A program made the translations under genes and the position numbers. A stretch of 64,000 nt of DNA from Delphinus delphis (Eukaryota; Chordata; Mammalia; Artiodactyla; Delphinidae): contig NC_082703.1 in assembly GCF_949987515.2 (NCBI RefSeq), positions 12,734,680 to 12,798,679 on the forward strand, in the 5' to 3' direction. The notes below the pieces were generated by a model. That model searched no databases. It was not told where the DNA came from and saw only the letters and a program-made list of their open reading frames with translations. Positions 42,701-53,439 of the stretch are shown in pieces (position 1 is the first letter of the stretch; each line of letters begins with the position of its first letter).

Positions 42701-43800
42701 AGAAGTGGTGGTGGGGTGAATCATCGGCTCTCAGTGGCGGCAGTTATGCAGGGCACACAGTCTGTGAGAGGGAGAGACAAAGCACAGGGCGCCTCAGCGC
42801 CGAGGATCTGTGTCTGTCTGCATGGCCGGTGGCCCCGCGTAGGATGGGAATCACGAAAGCTTGGCCGGTGGAGACGTGGGTCCTTTGAAGTTTCTTTTTT
42901 AAAAGTGATTTCAATTAGAGAGCAGTTCCCATTTTAACAGTGTCCTGGGCGAAACCAGGCTTTAAGATTTGAGGTCGTTATAGGTAGAAGTGAGGAAAAC
43001 GGTTTGAAAGCAGCTAGCCGTTTTGGTGAAAGCATCAATTTACTTTTGACAGAGCCATGGTTGTTTTCTGAAAGCCTCTGAAAGGGCCCTTGGGTGACAT
43101 CTGTGTCAAAGCAGGTAGCCAGTGTGTGAGAGGAGAACAGGACGCCAACCTGAATGCAGACGTTTCACACGGTCGCACAGTGATCTGCTTGGTGATGTCT
43201 GTCTCGGGGTGTGCTTGAACTGCATCAGGGCCTCTGTGAGTGTGTCGCATTTCTGTAAGGGACAAAGGAGTGGCAAGGCGGGACACACTTCTCTCTTTGA
43301 GGGGCTGTAGCAGACTGGAAACTCAGCAGGAAGGGACCCCAAATAAGGCTGTTCTGAGCCCTCTGGTGGCAGTTGTATTCCAAATATCTATGTTATATTT
43401 CTCATCGGGTCGCCTCAAAACCTTCAGTCTCGTCCAAAGTTTCGATGTGGTGTCGGCGATCGCTGTGGGCCTCTGGGGGGGGTCTCTGTGCATCCATGGG
43501 ACAGCGGATTAAGGAGAGAGCGGCTGGGGTGACTCACAGCTGAAGGCTGGCATTTCAGGGCCAGAGAGGACGTCACCGTATGGGGCCGGGTGGCTGGTCT
43601 TGGGCACAAGCCTCACCGAGACTGATTTGCGGAAGATTCGAGAATTCTTGATGGTGATGGAGGAGGTCTCAGAAATTATTTGGGAAGGAAAACTGGATGA
43701 AACACTGGACCTGATGTAGTGAGGTGAGGTGGACGTTTGGAGCCGGTGAGGTCTGAGGTGTTCGCAGGCTGATGGGGGCTGGGACTTCTCCACTCACCTT
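42700..43800. promoter_or_regulatory. CpG-enriched block, possible small CpG island
   Basis: CpG stays frequent outside any SINE. I count 15 CpG in about 240 bases at 43400-43640 and about 11 in 150 bases near 42720-42895, close to the random expectation and far above bulk mammalian DNA. No tRNA-SINE or other known CpG-rich repeat is visible. A strong splice-donor-like CAAG/GTGAGTGG is read on the minus strand at about 43791-43803. No promoter or gene is proven. Confidence 0.35.
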
Positions 43801-44110
43801 GACTGTCCCAAGGTTTCTGGTGGCCAGGCTTGGTTACCTAAGACTGTCAGGGCCACCCCGTTCTTTTCGCAGTTTTTGAACTTGCTCTGACTTCGAGAGC
43901 CCTAGGCTTTGCCTGAGGATTTGGTCTGCTCTGTTCTGGGTGTGTTGAAACATCTCTTCTAGATCCGATTTCAATAGATGACGGATGGAATAGAGTCCGA
44001 CCCCTGCACGGCATGGCAGTGAATTAACTTGGTGACAGATGGTGTGTTCTAGGCTTCCTACCCCTGAGCATCTCCACACAGACCTAGCACAGAGAGATGA
44101 CGGTTGACTG
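43801..44110. other. Unassigned sequence with a minus-strand open frame
   Basis: The minus-strand frame 44190-43834 holds a helix-like stretch (contains SDLEEMFQHTQNRADQILRQ) but its first part lies in the minisatellite, and no homologue is recognised. Not called as a gene. Confidence 0.3.
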
Positions 44111-44330
44111 CTCATTCTGGTTTGTCTCCTGCACGCCACAGTTATTGTTATATTATTATTATTATGCTCGTTCTGGGTTGTCTCCTGCACGCCAGTTATT
44201 GTTATATTATTATTATTATGCTCGTTCTGGGTTGTCTCCTACACGCCACAGTTATTGTTATATTATTATTATTATGCTCGTTCTGGGTTGTCTCCTACAC
44301 GCCACAGTTATTGTTATATTATTATTATTC
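44111..44330. repeat. Minisatellite, four copies of a 56-bp unit
   Basis: Copies at 44111-44166, 44167-44220, 44221-44276 and 44277-44330. Each reads CTCGTTCTGGGTTGTCTCCT, a CACGCCACAG segment, then TTATTGTTATATTATTATTA. The second copy lacks two bases and copies 3 and 4 share CTACACG where 1 and 2 have CTGCACG. The low divergence points to recent expansion. Confidence 0.95.
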
Positions 44331-44595
44331 TCCATAGAAACATGCTTTAGCTTCTTTCGCTCCCCTTAAATTTCTTACTCCCACTTTTTCCATGTTGGAA
44401 AGGTTTGTCCAGCCAGGGTAATCTGGTCCCTGAGTCTTGCCGGAGAGCAAAGTTCCTAACACGGAGGCTCATCTCCAGTTACTGCGTCTGCCAGAATCAC
44501 CACCTCGGAGCAGGAAAGGGTGATCGTCACAGATGCTGCACAGACGCCTAATGTAAAATAATCATGTGTAAAAATAGCCCTTGTATATTGCACTC
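44331..44595. other. Unassigned sequence
   Basis: No feature recognised. Confidence 0.35.
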
Positions 44596-44599
44596 CTGC

Positions 44600-44785
44600 T
44601 CTACGCTGGGCTAAGTGACCTAAAAAGCACCATCTCTCTTGGTTCCCACCAAACCCCTATTTGGTTGAGAGGATGTTGTCATTGAAAAACAATGAGGCTA
44701 AGGAGATTTGGGGGCTTTGCCCAAGATCACACAGGTGATAACTGGCAGAGCTGGGACTCAGGCCTGGGGCTGCTGAATGCTGGAC
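44600..44785 (-). mobile_element. MIR SINE, antisense
   Basis: AACAATGAGGCTAAGGAG, CTTTGCCCAAGATCACACAG, GTGATAACTGGCAGAGCTGG and GACTCAGGCCTGGGGCTGC are classic antisense MIR landmarks. Confidence 0.85.
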
Positions 44786-46590
44786 TGGAGAATTTGGGGT
44801 GGGGGGGGCGTGTGTTTCCCCAGAGCTGAATTATTTGGGGGGAGCAGGCATCAGCTCTGCATCTAGGAAGTCAGCAGAGGGTGTTCGAAATCATACAACA
44901 GCCTTGAGGCTGGAGAGTCGGGTGATGGTAGCAACCCCATTAGAAAGGCTACAGAGGAAGAAAAACAGAACCTAATAAAATACAGGACTGAGTCAGCCAC
45001 TGTATTTGTGTCATATTAAGATAAAATTACAGGCTGATCCACACTTTGGAGGCACAGGATGTGACAAATTAGGAAGCACGACTCAAGTTTACAAGAGCCA
45101 CTATTTTGGGCTGGTTTCTTCCTATCAACTAGACGCTCACCTTATTCTAATCCGACGGTCCAGGGACCCCCACCTCCCCATCCTGGATGCCAGTTGTTCC
45201 TTTTCCCCTCCGCCCTGGTCTCTGCTTCCTTCCCCAGTAAAAGTTACCTACTTGAACTCCGTCTCAAAAACAAGGCACACGCTCAACGGAGTTGGTGAGG
45301 AGGAGAGATTCAGAAATTCAAGACCACCGTTCAGTTCCTTAGAGAAAGAGGGAGGGAAGAACTTTCGAGGCCAGTCACATCCTCTCCCCACAAAGGCCAA
45401 GGCCCGCTTATGTGCTGGCAAGTTCAGGGACCTGACGCTGAAATCATTTCACATCATTATTTTCTTCATTTTCCCAGAAGGCAGTGGAAGATGAATACTA
45501 TATATTTACCACATGGGAAGATAAAAATGACTCTGGAACAGGTTGTTTGTTAAAAAATATTAATGCTTAGCACCTGAATACTCACTGCAGGAGCCCCAGG
45601 GAGGAAACTCACAGAGAAGTGTTACCTGCGTGTAAGCAATGACTGCATTAGCATCTTGGTATCCCGTTGGTTTAGGTAACACTAGATTTTTTTAGGGTTC
45701 TCAGGGACTGGAAAAATGAAGTACAAAAAAAAGACTGGAATGGAAATTACTCCTATTGATTACACACAAATACGTACACACACACACGCACGCATCTCAG
45801 TTTAATCTGGGGAAAGCATACTGGTGATGAATGATACCTGTAACTGCGGTGGTTGGTACCCACAGGCTGATTACATTTCACTGCCATCATGGATCCTGCT
45901 CAGTCCTTCACTGGCCTCAGTTAATTAGGTGGTCTCTTAAAGCCACAGTAACTGGAGGTTTGAAAATTTGGTATCTTCAGGTGCCAGGGTCCCATCCTTC
46001 AGAGGGGAGGTCATTAAAAAAAATCTGTGGTTTCAGGGATGTCTCGTTTGGTTCATTTTTACATGATGGGGCAGTGGTGGCATTTGCTACATGAGGACTG
46101 AGTCTGCCCAGATGCACAGAGCAGCAGTAGAAATCTACGTTAAGTTTGTTATTTAAAAAACAATTCACCCCCACAAAGAATGAACACCAACCAAAAGCTA
46201 CTGTGTCAGCGGAAGACTTACTGTATCAGTTAGAAAATTCAGATTAGCAGGGCACGCGGATATCAAAGAGTGGCCTGATGAAATGGATCAGAGTGTGAAT
46301 TCTTGTTTCCTCATCCGCCCTGTTGGTTTATCCTCGGCCCTGACCAGCTGTACGTTGCTCTCAGCTTGTGCCTGAGCCTCAGTGGCTGACAGTTTTGTTG
46401 TTGTTTTTTTTTCTTAGCACATCCACTCCTAATTCAGAAAAAAAATTGCCTTCCACAGCTGGCCTCACCCCTACTTTCCATGTGAAGCTTTCTTGGTCCT
46501 CCAGGCAATTTGTATTACTCTCCCAATGCTGCCATGGAGTATGCCCTTGTGGGGTGTGCTAACTGTTTAGCGCAATTAGTGAGTCCCTCC
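44786..46590. other. Unassigned unique sequence
   Basis: Holds a 162-codon plus-strand open frame (45006-45494), the longest outside transposable elements. It starts at no strong Kozak context, has no recognised domain and is rich in Ser/Pro by composition, so it is not called. A CA array lies at 45774-45790. Confidence 0.4.
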
Positions 46591-46594
46591 ACTT

Positions 46595-46735
46595 CCCCAT
46601 TCCTCCCAGACTGTGCGCGTCTCAAGGGCAGGACTCAGTTTTACCTTTGTATCTCCGGCGCCTGGCGCTTTATCCAGAACACGAGCCCCTCTGGAAACAT
46701 TTGTTGGACAAATAATGGAAAATAATGAATGAACT
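46595..46735 (+). mobile_element. L2 LINE 3' end
   Basis: CTCAAGGGCAGGACTCAGTT, TTGTATCTCCGGCGCCTGGC and ACATTTGTTGGACAAATAAT fit the L2 3' end (gAgGGCAGGgaC, gTATCcCcaGCgCCTaG, aaTaTTTGTTGaAtgAATg). Confidence 0.65.
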
Positions 46736-47183
46736 TTCCACCTCTGTCTCTGTCAAAATTATACAACACGAGTTGGCTTTTATTTTTTCTAATTGGCTTT
46801 TTAAAAGGGTGTGTTTCTTTTACCCTGTACCTGCTACACTCTATCCAGTCTAAAGACACCAAAAACATTTAGCAGATGTGTTCTGCTAGGGGGTCATTTC
46901 CAGAATCAGCCTTAGGCTCTATTCACTTAAAGTGGGTATGATCTTCATAGAAGAGAGAACAAATGGGTTTATTTCAACCGGATTGGGAGTAGGAAGAGGA
47001 GAATGAATCCGTGAGTGTAAAAGCCACGTAATGAAAATAAACGTTGGATTTACACACACTCTTAAGGCTCTTTGGGAAAAAATTTCAGAGCAGGTTCAAG
47101 TTGCTTTTGGCATTGTCTTAAGAGGCACTTGAATCAACCTTCCCAAGCTTGAGTTATCACTTTATCCCCTGTCAGCCTCCACT
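46736..47183. other. Unassigned sequence
   Basis: No gene or repeat recognised. Confidence 0.4.
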
Positions 47184-47412
47184 GGATTATCTTTTTTTTT
47201 TTTTTTTTGCGGTACGCGGGCCTCTCACTGTTGTGGCTTCTCCCGTTGCAGAGCACAGGCTCCGGACGCGCAGGCTCAGCGGCCATGGCTCACGGGCCCA
47301 GCTGCTCCGCGACATGTGGGATCTTCCCAGACCAGGGCATGAACACGTGTCCCCTGCATCGGCAGGCGGACTCTCAACCACTGCGCCACCAGGGAAACCC
47401 TGGAATATCTTT
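47184..47412 (-). mobile_element. Young CHR-type SINE
   Basis: Poly(T) about 47191-47208, then GCGGTACGCGGGCCTCTCAC, ending at 47400. Target duplication TGGATTATCTTTT before and TGGAATATCTTTT after (47401 on), with one mismatch. Confidence 0.95.
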
Positions 47413-47945
47413 TGATTATAGATCCATTTTATAGACTTCAGCTTAACAAACCACTTGAAACTGGTCTGAAACACTTCTAGGGACCAAATTTTAGCCCCTT
47501 ATACTTTATTTGGTGGAAAACAAAACCCAAATTAGGCAAAGCTAAATACTTGGGAATTTTCAGTGAGAGAATTTACAACTGGAGGAAATTACAAAAACTT
47601 CAAATCTCATTTTACAAATCAAAGCTGTCCAACTCAGATAAAGAGTTTGGAAATAATCCCTGCTTCACACTTTGCTTTTTTTTAGGGTCACAGAGGAGGG
47701 ACAGGAGACACAGATGCACAGTTTTATGTTTGTTGTTGTCAGGCCCTGTCTGCCCAAACCCTCCCTGAGAGGTCATGGAGACCTCAAATTACACGTTCAG
47801 TCCCTGAGCAGGATATTTGCAGACCTAATTTCTTCAGGTGGGCAGAGCTGGAAGTAGTGAGCAATCCCGAAGCTTGATGCCTGGGGTAAGCTCTGGGGGC
47901 CTGCCCTAACCTCCTATTAGATTAGGGCTCTGGTTCCTGGTGTCT
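47413..47945. other. Unassigned sequence
   Basis: No gene or repeat recognised. Confidence 0.4.
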
Positions 47946-47949
47946 CAGT

Positions 47950-48415
47950 CTTCTTTTTTTTTTTTTAAGATATAGTTGGCACATAATGTTGTGTAAGTTT
48001 AAGGTGTATAAGGTGTTGAGTTGATTCATTTATCTATTGCAATATGATTACCACCGTAGCGTTAGCTAACACCTTTATCATGTCACATAATTATCATTTC
48101 TTTTTTGTGGTGAGAACAGTTAAGATCTAGTCTCTTAGCAATTTTGAAGTTTATAATATGGTATTGTCGCCTGTCATCACTGTGCTGTGCTTTAGATCTC
48201 CGGAACTTAGTCATCTTCTAATTGCAAGTTTATCCCCTTTAACAACATCTCCCCAATCCCCCCACTTCCAGCTCCAGGTAACCACCATTCTACTCTCTGC
48301 TTCTATGAGTTCAGCTTTCCTAGGTTCCACATATAAGTGGTATCACCCAGTACTTATGCTTCTCTGTCTGACTTATTTCACTTAGCATAATGCCCTCAAG
48401 GTCAGGATCGATCTC
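47950..48415 (-). mobile_element. Old L1 (L1MA-like) 3' end, antisense
   Basis: AAGATATAGTTGGCACATAA, TTAAGGTGTATAAGGTGTTG, ATCTATTGCAATATGATTAC, CCAGGTAACCACCATTCTAC, CTGACTTATTTCACTTAGCA are antisense 3' UTR to ORF2-end text of a middle-aged L1. Confidence 0.8.
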
Positions 48416-48554
48416 TTAGGCAATCTCATGCAATCGTGCCTCTGCTGTCTCTCATTCTAGGAGGCCTTAGAATCATGTCAGTGCTCATCATGATAGGAAC
48501 TCTGTTTAAGTTGAAGATCTCTCTGAGTTGGGAGAAAGCAACGATTAAGTGAGA

Positions 48555-50440
48555 TATATTTAAAAATTTTTAAATTGATATTGGAGTAGAGTTGATTAAC
48601 AATGTTGTGGTAGTTTCAGATGTACAGCAAAGTGATTCAGTTATACAATACATGTATCTATTCTTTTTCAAATTCTTTTCCCATTTAGGTTGTTACATAA
48701 TATTGAGCAGCGTTGCCTGTGCTATTCAGTAGGTCGTTGTTGGTTATCTATTAAGCGTGTGTATGTCAATTCCACAGTCCCTAACTATCACTTCCCCTCA
48801 CCCTTCCCCTCTGGTAACCACAAGCTTGTTCTCTACGTCTGTGAGTCTGTTTCTGTTTTGTATCAATAGATAAGTTCATTTGTATCACTTTTTTTTTTAA
48901 CATCTTTATTGGAGTATAATTGCTTTACAATGGTGTGTTAGTTTCTGCTTTATAACAAAGTGAATCAGCTATACACATACATATATCTCCATATCTCCTC
49001 CCTCTTGAATCTCCCTCCCACCCCCCCCCCCCCATCCCACCCTCCTAGGTGGTCACAAAGCACCGAGCTCATCTCCCTGTGTGTTGTGGTTGCTTCCCAC
49101 TAGCTATCTATTTTATGTTTGGTAGTGTATATATGTCCATGCCACTCTCTCACTTCGTCCCAGCTTACCTTTCCCCCTCCCCGTGTCCTCAGGTCCATTC
49201 TCTACATCTGCGTCTTTATTCCTGTCCTGCCCCTGGGGTCTTCAGAACTTTTTTTTTTCTTTTAGATTCCATATATATGTGTTAGCTTACAGTATTTGTT
49301 TTTCTCTTTCTAAATAACTTCACTCTGTATGACAGTCTCTAGGTCCATCCACCTCACTACAAATAACTCAATTTCGTTTCTTTTTATGGGTGAGTAATAT
49401 TCCATTGTATATTTGTATCACATCTTCTTTATTCATTCATCTGTCGATGGACACTTAGGTTGCTTCCATGTCCTGGCTACTGTAAATAGAGCTGCAATGA
49501 ACATTGTGGTACCTGACTCTTTTTGAATTATGGTTTTCTCTGGGTGTATGCCCAGGACTGGGATTGCTGGGTTGTATGGTAGTTCTATTTTTAGTTTTTT
49601 AAGGAACCTCCATACTGTTCTCCATAGTGGCTGTATCAATTTACATTCCCACCAACAGTGCAAGAGGGTTCCCTTTTCTCCACACCCTCTCCAGCATTTT
49701 TGTTTGTCGATTTTTTGATGATGGCCATTCTGACAGGTGTGAGGTGATACCTCATTGTAGTTTTGATTTGCATTTCTCAATGATTAGTGATGTTGGGCAT
49801 CCTTTCATGTGTTTGTTGGCAATCTGTATATCTTTGGAGAAATGTCTATTTAGGTCTTCTGCCCATTTTTGGATTGGGTTTGTTTTTTGATATTGAGCTG
49901 CATGAGCTTCTTGTAAATTTTGGAGATTAATCCTTTGTCAGTTGTTTCGTTTGCAGATATTTTCTCTCATTCTGAGGGTTGTCTTTTCGTCTTGTTTATG
50001 GTTTCCTTTGCTGTGCAAAAGCTTTTAAGTTTCATTAGGTCCCATTTGTTTATTTTTGGTTTTATTTCCATTCTAGGAGGTGGATCAAAAAGATCTTGCT
50101 GTGATTTATGTCATAGAGTGTTCTGCCTATGTTTTCCTCTAAGAGTTTTAGAGTGTCTGGCCTTACATTTAGGTCTTTAATCCATTTGGAGTTTATTTTT
50201 GTGTATGGTGTTAGGGAGTGTTGTAATTTCATTCTTTTACTTATAGCTGTCCAGTTTTCCCAGCACCACTTATCGAAGAGGCTGTCTTTTCTCCATTGTA
50301 TGTTCTTGCCTCCTTTATCAAAGATAAGGTGACCATATGTGCGTGGGTTTATCTCTGGGCTTTCTATCCTGTCCATTGATCTCTATGTGTGTTTTTGTGT
50401 ATCACTTCTTTTTAGATTCTGCATATAAGCAATACCTTAC
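48555..50440 (-). mobile_element. L1 3' end interrupted by a younger L1
   Basis: The outer L1 covers 48555-48890 and 50398-50440: GATATTGGAGTAGAGTTGAT, ATGTACAGCAAAGTGATTCA, then, across the gap, TTCATTTGTATCACTT joins TTTTTAGATTCTGCATATAA, which is continuous L1 antisense sequence when the inner element is ignored. Confidence 0.85.
48881..50407 (-). mobile_element. Younger 5'-truncated L1 nested in an older L1
   Basis: About 1.5 kb of L1 3' end, body 48891-50397, starting poly(T), AACATCTTTATTGGAGTATA. Target duplication TGTATCACTT at 48881-48890 and 50398-50407. Minus-strand ORF2 pieces are readable (for example [18 protein letters not shown] at about 50277-50224, and [20 protein letters not shown] near 49680-49621), with a frameshift between. 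It has a C-run at about 49022-49033. Confidence 0.93.
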
Positions 50441-52075
50441 CCTTCCCTTCTCCCTGCTGCCCACAGCATTTTTTTTCATCACCATGGAGAACTTGAAATT
50501 TTTTTGTTTTTTGGTTAACCATTTTGCTAGTTGTTGCAAAGAGGGACAAAGAAATCTGCTGTTCTTCTGTAAGATTGCCTGGAAAATGAAATCAAAGCCA
50601 AGTTGGCTGGTCTTTTCTTGGTAAAGTTTTGATCCTTATGCTTTTGTCATGACTCCAAATGAACGACTTGTCTTAAATCAAGGAGGGCTGGAAGTTCAGG
50701 ATGGGGGAGGGAAGTGGGGAGAGGATGTCAAACATGTTGCCAATACCAGACTTAATTAGCCCAGCAGGAGCACGTCAGCTGTGGATGATGTGGGCAGAAG
50801 GATTTTTAAAAGAAAGCAAACAAGGGGAGACACAACTTGGGAGATTGAATTTGGTTTTGTTTGTTTTGTGTGCAAAATGAGATTGTGTGGGAAACAGAGA
50901 CATTATCCACGAATAATGGTAAGGTAATTTATGTTGCTTCCTTCCATCAATTACATTCTGGGAGCTCTGAGTGGAATTGCGTTCCATTGAGTTATAGGCT
51001 TTGCACTGCCAGTCTCTATAGAAATGACCCTCTAGAGTAATTTCATAACCTGTACTGACAAAGATATAATTCATACTGTGCTGCCCTTTGTGGGCACTTT
51101 AAAAAAAGAAACCACATACCATTTCACAGTTATTATTATTTTTTTGAAAGTTTGGCCAAGGAAAGAGAAAATACATTAAATTATAAAACCCACTAAATTA
51201 TAAAACCAAGAGACTTCAGGGAGAAAGGCACAATCAGGCTTCCTAGCCTGGCAGAAAAAACTTGAATCCCATAGCCCCGTAGTTTTCTCAAATGAAAAAT
51301 GACAATCATTTCCAAGTTCAATTTCCACTTCCAAACATCTCAGAATTTCTGGTGCTAGGTTTTATTTCTTTTCCGCAGAAATGTGACTGCTGAATGAAAA
51401 AGGAAAGTTTCTCCAGAGGGTTTTCTTTCTACAGGCATCCTCTGTGGCAGATGACTTCCGTCAGGTGCTGGTTGACCTGCTTCCCCTGTGTGCTCTGGCG
51501 GGAGAGATGGGGATGAAGGTCGGAAGGAATAGTGGTATTTAAGAAGCTTCAGGTTCAGCAGAGGATCCCCCTGGGTGCAGGTGGGAGGCAAGAAGATGAA
51601 AGGTGAGAGAAAGCCCTCACATCAGGGAGGCCGAGAACCATGGCCAGGGCACAGGCATCAGTGAGATCAAACAATGGGAAAGCACCCCAAAAGAAGATGG
51701 GTGGTGACAGGAACCAGGAGATCCCATGAGGGAGGCCAAGGTGCCAGCAGCCTGGAATTGACCTTGATAAGGGCGGCAGCGTGCCGGCCTGCCTTCCTCA
51801 GCCTGTAGCTGTGGGACGCATCCACCAGCCAACCAGCAGGGGGTCTTCCCTATGGGATAGCAGGAGATTATTACTAAAAAAGCTGACTGTGGAGTAGCAG
51901 GGGAAGTGGATCCATTCTCCTGGCCCACTGATTTCACTCAATGGCAGCACCATGACCTGGTGGTATTTGCCCCTCTCTGTCCCTCAGGCATCTCTGTTTC
52001 TAAACAAACCTTGCACATTGCCTTCTCTCTCAGGGTATTTACAATCTTTATAGACCTCAGGCGCTCCAACCTTTG
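50441..52075. other. Unassigned unique sequence
   Basis: No gene or repeat recognised over 1.6 kb. TAAATTATAAAACC occurs twice in tandem near 51178-51207. The 51.4-51.95 kb part has open minus frames that match nothing I know. Confidence 0.4.
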
Positions 52076-52079
52076 GGTT

Positions 52080-52310
52080 CTGTGAAACATATTATAATAA
52101 TTCGTAACTCACTTATGAAATTGGCTGCCCACTTAATTGACATTTGCCCACGATTTCTCAGTAATCAGCTGGCAGACTTGGGGATTCTCGTGCAGGACGG
52201 AAATCTAATGTAACGTGCAGATTGTTTTCAGAGCTCATAAAATTTTATGGCTTATAAATTTAACAATGAAGGAAGTTGACATAGTGTTGCTTCACTGAGT
52301 ATTTACCAAT
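52080..52310. promoter_or_regulatory. Candidate conserved non-coding block
   Basis: AT-rich, repeat-free, with a perfect 14-bp palindrome CATAAAATTTTATG at 52236-52249, nearby TTATAAATTTAAC, and homeodomain-like CACTTAATTGAC. HOX/CDX-type site spacing is suggestive only. Confidence 0.25.
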
Positions 52311-53435
52311 TTGTTTTTTTTTTTTGCGATGTTCTGGGACCAAATTTTCTTTAGCACATGGAGCTTGTCAATGCCTTTTAACCAAAGGTCACCAGGAACA
52401 CACCTGCATCTCAACAAGTTGGGGCTTATTATTCATTGTGGTGATGGAGAATATACACCATGGAGAACCATGGAGCATCTCCATAGAGGGTGATAGAAAG
52501 GATAGGATTTGGGCTGGTGTTAGGTGATTTTGGAGAGAGTTCAGGGGAGTGGGGCTTTGCTCTGGATTGGATGTTGTCAGGAAGTAGGGTAATTCTGATT
52601 CAGTATCTTAACAGACCTTATCGGGGGTGGAGGGTACTAATGGAGGCTGAAGTTATAATTGGTAGAACAGCCAAGGTGACTCATTTTAGCTGGGATGGGG
52701 GGAGTTGTTCGGTGTGTTTTGGCCTAGATAATGTTCAGGTTTTGTCTGTGTTTTGCCATGATTATGGCTGGTCTTGTTTTGTCTTGATCTGTCCTGCTTG
52801 CACAATGGCCTTGTCTGATATTGGTGTTCTGTGCAATTGTTCATTTTCAAGAGGAGAATGCCAAGGCCCAGCTGATAGCACCAGGCCAGCTCCTGGATGT
52901 CAGGGGCTGCTTTTCTCTTTTTCAAGATAAATATTTTTTCAGATCTTAAGCATTTTGTGGGCCCCTGAAAAGTTTCTAGGCTGTAGGCTATAGGCACAGT
53001 GCAGTGGTACCTACAGGATGAAATGGCTTTGTCTCCATCACAAGATCTTATAAGTCCCTTCCTATGAGGGCTCCATTACACACACCTCCTGTGACCCTCT
53101 CCACGAGTCAGGAGGACTCAGGGCACTGCAGGGAGAACAGGTGGGAGGCTGAGGGGCGCCCAGCAGTGCCCTCAGCCAGAGGGGGAGCAGGAAGAATGGG
53201 AGCTGGTTTTCTGTGTGCTGGGAGGAGGTGCGGCCTTGGCTGCATCCTGGTACGTCTGGTGGGAGGAGAAGGCAGTTTAACAGAAGCTAGGGTACAGGTA
53301 AGCTCTATAACACCAGGACAAACTTTTTCTGGGTTACTGTCTTTTGTTTTGAGAGAGAGCAAAAGTCCAACGTGTTTCTCCTTGTCATAAAGCAAGTCAA
53401 GAACATCACTAAAAGCATGGTCCTTGGTTTTGGGT
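52311..53435. other. Unassigned sequence
   Basis: A T14 run at about 52312-52325 has no element attached. The rest shows no repeat or gene, though open frames exist in the GC-rich 53.1-53.3 kb part. Confidence 0.4.
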
Positions 53436-53439
53436 TTTC

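Noticed and set aside
44111..44330. CRISPR-like array
   Set aside because: Four head-to-tail units with no unique spacers, in a mammalian nuclear sequence. It is a minisatellite.
44097..44369. Open frames with repeating peptide across the minisatellite
   Set aside because: The periodicity is explained by the 56-bp DNA repeat. The unit is not a multiple of three and appears in two frames.
45006..45494. 162-codon plus-strand open frame
   Set aside because: No recognised domain, no supporting splice sites, Ser/Pro-rich composition and no repeat origin. Most simply a chance frame.
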